In this document: piece after piece, positions 58,812-64,000 of the stretch
How positions within the stretch are numbered: position 1 is the first letter of the stretch
Layout: the number at the start of each line of letters is the position of its first letter
Assembly: GCA_036841525.1 (NCBI GenBank)
Contig: DAITVZ010000001.1
Coordinates: 186,001 to 250,000 of the forward strand
Reading direction: 5' to 3'
Source: JAAYEA01 sp012689325
GTDB lineage: Bacteria > Chloroflexota > Anaerolineae > JAAYEA01
DNA: 64,000 bases
Notes under the pieces: generated by a model
The model's input: the letters and a program-made list of their open reading frames with translations, nothing else
Told to the model about the DNA's origin: nothing
Databases searched by the model: none
Translations under genes and position numbers: made by a program

Positions 58812-61733
58812 ATGTCCGCTGACGATCTCGCCCGCGAGCTCTTGGCCCTCCCTGACGCCGCCGCCCAGCGGCGTGTTCTGGAGGAGCGCGCCGCCTGCTT
58901 GGACGAGGCCCTGGCCCAGGCGCTCAAGCGGGAGGCGGACGCCGCCCTGCGGGTGGACCTGCGGCGCTCGCTGCAGATCGTGGAGCTCATGCGGCGCGCC
59001 GCCGAGGTGGGCGGCCACCCGCTGGCCCGCGCGCTGGCCTTGCTGGCGGAGGCCAACACCCAGGCCGTGGGCGGCCTGGGCGAATACCAGGAGTCCATCC
59101 TCCTCTACGACGAGGCCGCGGCGATCTATGCCGCCCACGGGCGCCCCGTGGAGCAGGCTCGCTCCCAGATCGGCAAGCTCTACGCCCTCACCTGCCTGGG
59201 CCGCTACGCTGAGGCCGTTCGCGCGGGCGAATGGGCCGCCGCGGTCCTGGAGGCCCACCAGCAGTGGCACCGCCTCGCCGACGTGACCGTGAACCTGGCC
59301 ATCAACTATGTGCGCATGGGACAGGATGCCCGCGGGCTGGAGCTCTACGAGCGCGCCCGCCAGCTCTACCAGGGGCTCGACCAGGACGTTGCCTCCTATG
59401 TGGCCTGGGTCGACCAGAACATGACGGTGGCTCTGCGCAACCTGGGCCGCTTTCCGGAGGCCATCGCCGCCAGCGAGCGGGCCTTTGCCGCCCTGGATGC
59501 CCTGGGCCAGCGCGCCGAGGCCATCCGCGCCCGCCAGAACCTGGCGCTGACCTATTTCGTCCTCGGGCGCTACAACGACACGCTGTTGCTGCTGGACGAG
59601 GTGCGCAACTATTTCCTGGGCGACGGGCGCCCCCGCGACGCCATCCTCGTCGAGTTGTTCATCAGCGACTGCCTGCTGCAATTGCGGCGCTTTGACGACG
59701 TTCTGGACAAGTGCCGGCGCGTCCGCGCCCAGTTCGCCAAGCTGGGGACCCGCTTCGAGGTGGGGGAGGCGCTGATGAACGAGGCGGCCGCCCTCTGCCA
59801 GCTCCGCCGCTATGGCGAAGCGCGGGCCTCCCTGGCCGAGGCGCGCGAGCTTTTCCTGCGCGAGGGCAACGCCGCCTGGGTCGCGCGGGCCGACCTGGAG
59901 GCGGCCCAGGTGCTGCTGGCGGAGGGGCGGGCCGCGGAGAGCGCGGACCTGGCCCTGGCCGCCACCAGCGTGTTTCACCAGCACGAGGCGCCCGTCGCCG
60001 AGGCGCAGGCCGCCCTGGTCGCTGCCAAGGCCCGGGCGCAGCAGGGGCAGCGCGAGGCGGCCCATCGCCTGGTGGAGCAAGCCCTGGCCATCGGCGAGGG
60101 GCGCGATATCCCCTTCATCACCTACCAGGGCTATCGCCAGCGCGGCGCGCTCCTGGCGGCGGAGGGAGCGCTGCGCCCGGCGCTGGTGGCCTATGAGCAG
60201 GCCATCGTACAGGTGGAGCGCCTGCGCGGCCAGTTGATGATCGAGCACCGCGCTGCCTTTGCCGAGGACAAGCAGGCGGTCTATGGCGAGGCCGCGGCCC
60301 TTTGCCTGGACGCGGACGACCCGCGCCAAGCGCTGCACTATGTCGAACGCGCCAAGTCCCGCGCGCTGTTGGATCTGCTGGCCCATCGCCTCGACCTGGG
60401 CCTGCTGGCCCGCAGCGAGGGCGATCAGGAGCTGGTGCAAGAGCTGCTGCGCCTCCGGGGGGAGCGCGATCGCCTTCATCGCGACTGGATCTCGCGGGAG
60501 CAGGAGAGGGCGGATGAGCCGGTGGCCGCCGACGAGGAACGCCAGGTCGTGGAGCGCCGCGTCCTGGCCCTGGAGCGCGAGATCACCGACCGATGGCACC
60601 GCCTGCTGATCCACAACGCCGACTATGCCCGTGACGCCTCGCTATGGCAGGTGCGCGTGGAGGAGGTGCAGCCCTATCTGCCGCCGCAGACGGCGCTGCT
60701 CGAATATGACGGCTCCGGCGGCGAGCTCGCGGCCTACGTCGTGACCCCGGGCGAGATCGTGGCGCGGCGCCTGCCCGGCGCCCTGTCGCGCGCCGAGCGG
60801 CTGCTCCGTCTCCTCCGCCTGAACCTGCAAGCCGTGCCGGCCAGCCCGCCGCGCGAGATCGCCGCGCTGGAAGCCACGGCCCGCGGCATCCTGAAGCAAC
60901 TGCACGGCGCGCTGCTGGCGCCGCTGGATGACCTGGTGGAGGGCTACCCCAGGCTCATCGTCGTGCCCCATGGCGCGCTGCACTATCTGCCGTTTCACGC
61001 CCTGTACGATGGCCAGCGCTATGCCGTCCAGTCGCGGCAGATCACCTACCTGCCCGCGGCCAGCGTGCTGCGCTACTGCCGCGAGGCACGCCCCGCCACG
61101 GGCGCTTCCTCCGGCGCCGTGGTGTTGGGGCACTCGCATGGCGGCCTCCTGCCGCAGGCGGTGCGCGAGGCGCAGGTAGTGGCCGAGCTGCTCGGCGCGG
61201 AGGCCCAGGTGGAGCAACAGGCCACCCTGGGGCGGCTGCGGGAGGCCGCGGGGCGGGCCGAGGCCATTCACGTGGCGGCCCATGGCGAGTTCCGTCCCGA
61301 TAACCCGCTTTTCTCGGGGCTGGCCCTGGAGGATGGCTGGCTGACCACGCTGGACGTCTTTGGCCTGCGCCTGCGGGCCTCGCTGGTGGTGCTCAGCGCC
61401 TGCCAGACCGGGCAGAGCGTGGTCGGCGGCGGCGATGAGCTGCAGGGGCTGACGCGCGCCTTCTTGTATGCCGGGGCGGCGGCGCTCTTGCTGAGCCTAT
61501 GGCGCGTGGAGGATCGCTCCACGGCCTGGCTGATGACCCGATTCTACGCCAGGCTGGCCGAGGGCTGGGACAAAGCCGCCGCGCTGAGCGACGCCCAGCA
61601 ACAGCTCATCCTCGGCCAAATGGGCGTCGAGGTCGGCGCCACCGCCGATGCCGCCTATGCGCACCCTTACTTCTGGGCGCCCTTTTTCCTGGTGGGCGAC
61701 TCCGCCCCGCTGCGGCCGCGCGGCGCGACGTGA
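58812..61733 (+). CDS. TPR-CHAT caspase-like protease
   Basis: A 973-residue protein. Residues from about 60 to 480 are tetratricopeptide repeats (for example ALALLAEANTQAVGGLGEYQ and AYEQAIVQVERLRGQL). A helical linker (about 500-590) joins a C-terminal CHAT domain (about 620-970), with the catalytic His824 in HVAAHGEF and Cys864 in LSACQTGQ, both intact. The motif LPFHALYDGQRYAV and the ending ALLLSLWRVEDRSTAWLMTR are standard. CHAT enzymes are cysteine peptidases; relatives act in Craspase and gasdermin-type immunity. The ATG at 58812 has GGAAGGGAT upstream. It lies between the zinc-finger gene and a subtilisin-like gene. Confidence 0.93.
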   Translation: MSADDLARELLALPDAAAQRRVLEERAACLDEALAQALKREADAALRVDLRRSLQIVELMRRAAEVGGHPLARALALLAEANTQAVGGLGEYQESILLYDEAAAIYAAHGRPVEQARSQIGKLYALTCLGRYAEAVRAGEWAAAVLEAHQQWHRLADVTVNLAINYVRMGQDARGLELYERARQLYQGLDQDVASYVAWVDQNMTVALRNLGRFPEAIAASERAFAALDALGQRAEAIRARQNLALTYFVLGRYNDTLLLLDEVRNYFLGDGRPRDAILVELFISDCLLQLRRFDDVLDKCRRVRAQFAKLGTRFEVGEALMNEAAALCQLRRYGEARASLAEARELFLREGNAAWVARADLEAAQVLLAEGRAAESADLALAATSVFHQHEAPVAEAQAALVAAKARAQQGQREAAHRLVEQALAIGEGRDIPFITYQGYRQRGALLAAEGALRPALVAYEQAIVQVERLRGQLMIEHRAAFAEDKQAVYGEAAALCLDADDPRQALHYVERAKSRALLDLLAHRLDLGLLARSEGDQELVQELLRLRGERDRLHRDWISREQERADEPVAADEERQVVERRVLALEREITDRWHRLLIHNADYARDASLWQVRVEEVQPYLPPQTALLEYDGSGGELAAYVVTPGEIVARRLPGALSRAERLLRLLRLNLQAVPASPPREIAALEATARGILKQLHGALLAPLDDLVEGYPRLIVVPHGALHYLPFHALYDGQRYAVQSRQITYLPAASVLRYCREARPATGASSGAVVLGHSHGGLLPQAVREAQVVAELLGAEAQVEQQATLGRLREAAGRAEAIHVAAHGEFRPDNPLFSGLALEDGWLTTLDVFGLRLRASLVVLSACQTGQSVVGGGDELQGLTRAFLYAGAAALLLSLWRVEDRSTAWLMTRFYARLAEGWDKAAALSDAQQQLILGQMGVEVGATADAAYAHPYFWAPFFLVGDSAPLRPRGAT

Positions 61734-61824
61734 GGTCATTTCCTGGGTTCCTCCGGCCCCGGCTCGTCTGAGGCGTGCCAACGCCGCGAGCTTGGGCCTG
61801 GTTGAGGGAAAAGGAGAGGGCAAG

Positions 61825-63222
61825 ATGAAAAACGACAGAAAGCCGCGGGTTAGCAAAAAAGGGGGAGGGGGAGGCCCGGGCGGCGAGCTGCCGCCAGTCG
61901 GTAAGGTATTCGATGGGGACCAGGGCGGCAAACCCCCGCCGTCCGATCCTGGGAGGCTGCCCTTCATTCCCGATCAGGTGATTCTGGCTGGCCCTGGCTC
62001 GCTGATGGGCGGAATCCCTGGGCTGAAGGAGATCTGGCGCGTTGAACTGCCCGCGCTGGACGCGCCGGCCATCGATCGTGTGAGGAACCTCATGGGAGGC
62101 GCCGATCGGGGTGGCAAGGTGGTCGACAGGCTCGGGGCGGAGCCCTGGGTCATCGCCGTGTTCCGCATCCTCCGGGATAACCAGAGCCCTGTCGAGTGGG
62201 TCAAGCAGATCAACGAGACGACCAGCCTCCTGGCCGACGCCAACTTTATAACGGGCGATCCACATACCCCGGTAGGTAGCCCCCACACGCCGGTGGGAAG
62301 CCCCTGCGCCGGAAACGGCAAGCGGGCGACACCAGCAGACTTTCAGGCGCAGTGGGTCTGGCAAGGATCCCACGGGATCGAGCTGACAGAGCCAGTCCAG
62401 GGGCAGAACGGGGCTTGTCGCATTGGCGTGTTCGACACCTCGCCGTTCCCTTTCGACGCCTGGGGGGCTGAGTTGGATGTGCACATCCCCTGGGCTATCC
62501 CGCCGCTGCAGCTCAGGGTCCATTGTCCGGAGCCCGTGGCGATCCTGCCCCCACCCGCTGGCGGCCTCGACATCCGCGAGCACGGCCTGAGCGTGGCCAG
62601 CCTGGCCCACCGGGTGGCTCCGGACAGCGAGGTCGTCCTGTATCGGGTGCTGGATAACTATGCCCGGGGCGACACTTTTACGCTGATCCGGTCGTTGGCC
62701 AGCTTTACCGCGGACACGGTGCGACAGCGGGTCGGCGGCGTCATCAATCTCAGCCTCGGCATATCCGGGAGCATCGACTGGTGGGCCCTTGGCTTGCCGG
62801 ACGACATCGTGATCCTGCGGCTGGTGCTGGCCGTCGCCCACAGCCTCGGCCTGGTGACCGTTGCCGCCGCTGGCAACGACTCGTGGGGACTCGAGTCCCC
62901 CGCACCCGCCCAGATCCCGGCCCGCTACGGCTTTGTCATCGGCACGGAGGCCAGCGCCTACTACGACGCCCGGGCCTGCTTCTCCAACGCAGGGCATGTC
63001 GCGGCGCCCGGCTGCGGCGTGATCGCGGCGGTCAGCATGCCGCCGGATGGCTACGGCTATTGGTCGGGCACCTCCTTCGCCACGCCGCTCGTCGCCGGCG
63101 TGGCAGCCCGCCACGTGCCGGGAGCCCCCAGTGGGCCGGCGGCGCGTGACGCCACCTTGAACTCGGCCAGCGCGCCGCAAAATGCTTCAGATCCCAACTT
63201 TAGGGTCATCAAGGCCCACTAA
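61825..63222 (+). CDS. Cytoplasmic subtilisin-like S8 serine protease
   Basis: A 465-residue protease. The N-terminal 50 residues are Gly/Pro/Lys-rich and not a signal peptide. A prodomain-like segment follows (PFIPDQVILAGPGSLMGG to about 150). A short repeat PHTPVGS occurs twice at about residues 150-165. The catalytic triad is Asp204 (GVFDTSP), His253 (REHGLSVASL) and Ser417 (SGTSFATP), with oxyanion Asn351 (AAAGNDSWG). The ATG at 61825 has AAAGGAGAGGG 3-4 bases upstream. It lies 91 bases after the CHAT gene and is probably co-transcribed. A role as target or partner of the CHAT protease is inference. Confidence 0.92.
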   Translation: MKNDRKPRVSKKGGGGGPGGELPPVGKVFDGDQGGKPPPSDPGRLPFIPDQVILAGPGSLMGGIPGLKEIWRVELPALDAPAIDRVRNLMGGADRGGKVVDRLGAEPWVIAVFRILRDNQSPVEWVKQINETTSLLADANFITGDPHTPVGSPHTPVGSPCAGNGKRATPADFQAQWVWQGSHGIELTEPVQGQNGACRIGVFDTSPFPFDAWGAELDVHIPWAIPPLQLRVHCPEPVAILPPPAGGLDIREHGLSVASLAHRVAPDSEVVLYRVLDNYARGDTFTLIRSLASFTADTVRQRVGGVINLSLGISGSIDWWALGLPDDIVILRLVLAVAHSLGLVTVAAAGNDSWGLESPAPAQIPARYGFVIGTEASAYYDARACFSNAGHVAAPGCGVIAAVSMPPDGYGYWSGTSFATPLVAGVAARHVPGAPSGPAARDATLNSASAPQNASDPNFRVIKAH

Positions 63223-63227
63223 CTCCG

Positions 63228-63260
63228 GGGGCCAGGTCGCTGGACCTGGCCCCTCTCTTT
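63228..63260 (+). terminator. Hairpin after the S8 protease gene
   Basis: GGGGCCAGGTC (63228-63238) pairs perfectly with GACCTGGCCCC (63243-63253), 4-base loop, followed by TCTCTTT. It may end or attenuate the operon before the small genes. Confidence 0.75.
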
Positions 63261-63412
63261 GTCCGACCCCGCACCGACCTCAGAGATCTCCCCTCGCCAT
63301 GCCGGAAAAGTTGCGCGCGCCGCGTTGATATGGTCAGGAACAACCAAAGAGGCTGTCACCTCCGAGCAAGGGGCCCGGAGGAGCAGCGCCAGCGCACAAC
63401 AGGAGGTGTGAC

Positions 63413-63631
63413 ATGACGCTCGGTGAGTTGTACGAGGTGGATGCTTTTGTCAAGGAGCGGATGGCGCGCCTGCAGCAAGAGGCTGCCGACGCTCGCATGC
63501 TCAAGGAGCTGGCACGGAACCGTGAGCAGGCGCCCGCGGTGCCGCTGCTCGCGGCCCTCGGCGAGGCCCTGACCGCCGTCGGCACCAAGATGAAGCGCCA
63601 GGCCGCGCGTGGGGCCCAGGCGAGAGCGTAG
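63413..63631 (+). CDS. Small protein of unknown function (paralog 1)
   Basis: A 72-residue protein. The first 45 residues are a charged, probably coiled-coil helix (FVKERMARLQQEAADARMLK). The C-terminal part VPLLAALGEALTAVGTKMKR matches PLLTRLGAVLIAMGTRL of the next small gene, so the two are paralogs. The ATG has CAGGAGGTG 6 bases upstream, an excellent ribosome site. Function unknown; position suggests membership of the CHAT/S8 module or its substrates. Confidence 0.75.
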   Translation: MTLGELYEVDAFVKERMARLQQEAADARMLKELARNREQAPAVPLLAALGEALTAVGTKMKRQAARGAQARA

Positions 63632-63664
63632 ATGGACCTCTGCAAGAGGCAGCACCGGTAAGCA

Positions 63665-63699
63665 GAGCCTCGCGCTGCCATCCCCGCAGCGCGAGGCTC
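63665..63699 (+). other. Perfect 14-bp hairpin between the two small genes
   Basis: GAGCCTCGCGCTGC (63665-63678) pairs perfectly with GCAGCGCGAGGCTC (63686-63699) around 7 bases. No T-run follows; a processing or attenuation role is possible. Confidence 0.75.
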
Positions 63700-63722
63700 C
63701 CTGGGCCAGAAAGGAGGGTACC

Positions 63723-63911
63723 ATGTACCCCTTCCAACCTGATGACGCCGTGACCCTCAGCCGCAGGCGGGTCGAAGAGCTGAGGCGAGAGGCGGAGCGC
63801 GAGCGGGTCAGCAAGACCCCGCAGCCAAGCCAGAGCGAGAGCGAGCCGCTGCTCACCAGGCTGGGCGCCGTGCTGATCGCGATGGGCACGCGTCTCCAGC
63901 CGTCCTCATGA
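63723..63911 (+). CDS. Small protein of unknown function (paralog 2)
   Basis: A 62-residue protein. A charged helix (SRRRVEELRREAERERVSKT) is followed by EPLLTRLGAVLIAMGTRL, the same end motif as the preceding 72-residue protein. The ATG at 63723 has AAAGGAGGGT upstream. It is expressed behind a strong hairpin. Function unknown. The last 89 bases of the window hold no supported gene. Confidence 0.72.
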   Translation: MYPFQPDDAVTLSRRRVEELRREAERERVSKTPQPSQSESEPLLTRLGAVLIAMGTRLQPSS

Positions 63912-64000
63912 GGGCCCAGCCCCCACCGCGTTCCTCCGCCTCTCCCGTCGAGGCGGGGGAAACGCCATCTCGGACTGGGCGCCCGGGCACGAAGGAGCGG

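Noticed and set aside
58206..60614. 802-codon open frame on the minus strand opposite the CHAT and zinc-finger genes
   Set aside because: It is antisense to proteins with clear TPR, CHAT and zinc-finger motifs, and is rich in Gly/Gln/Arg/His as expected for a high-GC shadow frame. No ribosome site or domain is recognisable.
63912..64000. Start of another gene at the right edge
   Set aside because: A possible AAGGAG lies at the end of the window, but no start codon or coding sequence is visible after it.

Overview
The window is a high-GC chromosomal segment from an uncultured-type Chloroflexota bacterium, most likely an Anaerolineae/Caldilineae relative. The main reasons are the solute-binding lipoproteins with EKQVPVEKVV-type repeat linkers, the RibXY-like riboflavin transporter behind an FMN riboswitch, the GT39-type membrane proteins with duplicated periplasmic modules, and the style of the sigma/zinc-finger/CHAT cluster. 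These are family-level resemblances; no phylogeny was run. Promoters fit the sigma70 consensus closely (TTGACA-16/17-TATAAT variants), and almost every gene has a clear GGAGG-type ribosome site, often with a GTG start.

Layout. (1) 1-6581, minus: an FCD-GntR regulator, then a peptide/oligosaccharide-type ABC transporter in the order SBP, permease B, permease C, ATPase D, ATPase F (F runs off the left edge). (2) 6832-9174: a large GT-C type membrane protein, divergent from the regulator. (3) 9210-12160: promoter, FMN riboswitch, terminator, and a riboflavin-type ABC importer (permease, NMT1/THI5-like lipoprotein, ATPase). (4) 12210-23342: an overlapping-gene operon with a nucleotidyltransferase-like protein, a B12-binding radical SAM enzyme, two methyltransferases, an FG-GAP lipoprotein, an unknown protein, two GT39-like membrane proteins and a flippase. 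This looks like a surface glycan or glycolipid assembly locus.

(5) 23375-56991: a glycan-catabolic region. On plus are a second SBP, two tandem 653-residue propeller proteins, permeases B and C, and a third propeller protein. On minus are a DUF4126-like membrane protein, a 2-hydroxyacid dehydrogenase, four Asp-box (BNR) propeller proteins, three uroporphyrinogen-decarboxylase-superfamily proteins, two five-bladed-propeller glycosidase-like proteins, a complete third ABC importer, a sulfatase and a second FCD-GntR regulator. None of the enzymes has an evident signal peptide. This suggests that oligosaccharides are imported intact by the peptide-type ABC systems and dismantled in the cytoplasm. 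A 210-bp MITE-like element with perfect 19-bp terminal repeats and a 9-bp target duplication sits just upstream of the second regulator's promoter.

(6) 57123-63911, plus: an ECF-like sigma factor, a two-zinc-finger (anti-sigma-like) protein, a TPR-CHAT caspase-like protease with an intact His/Cys dyad, a cytoplasmic subtilisin-like protease with an intact Asp/His/Ser triad, and two small paralogous proteins. This compact double-protease module is the best candidate in the window for an undescribed system. No tRNA, rRNA, CRISPR array, transposase gene or origin was seen.
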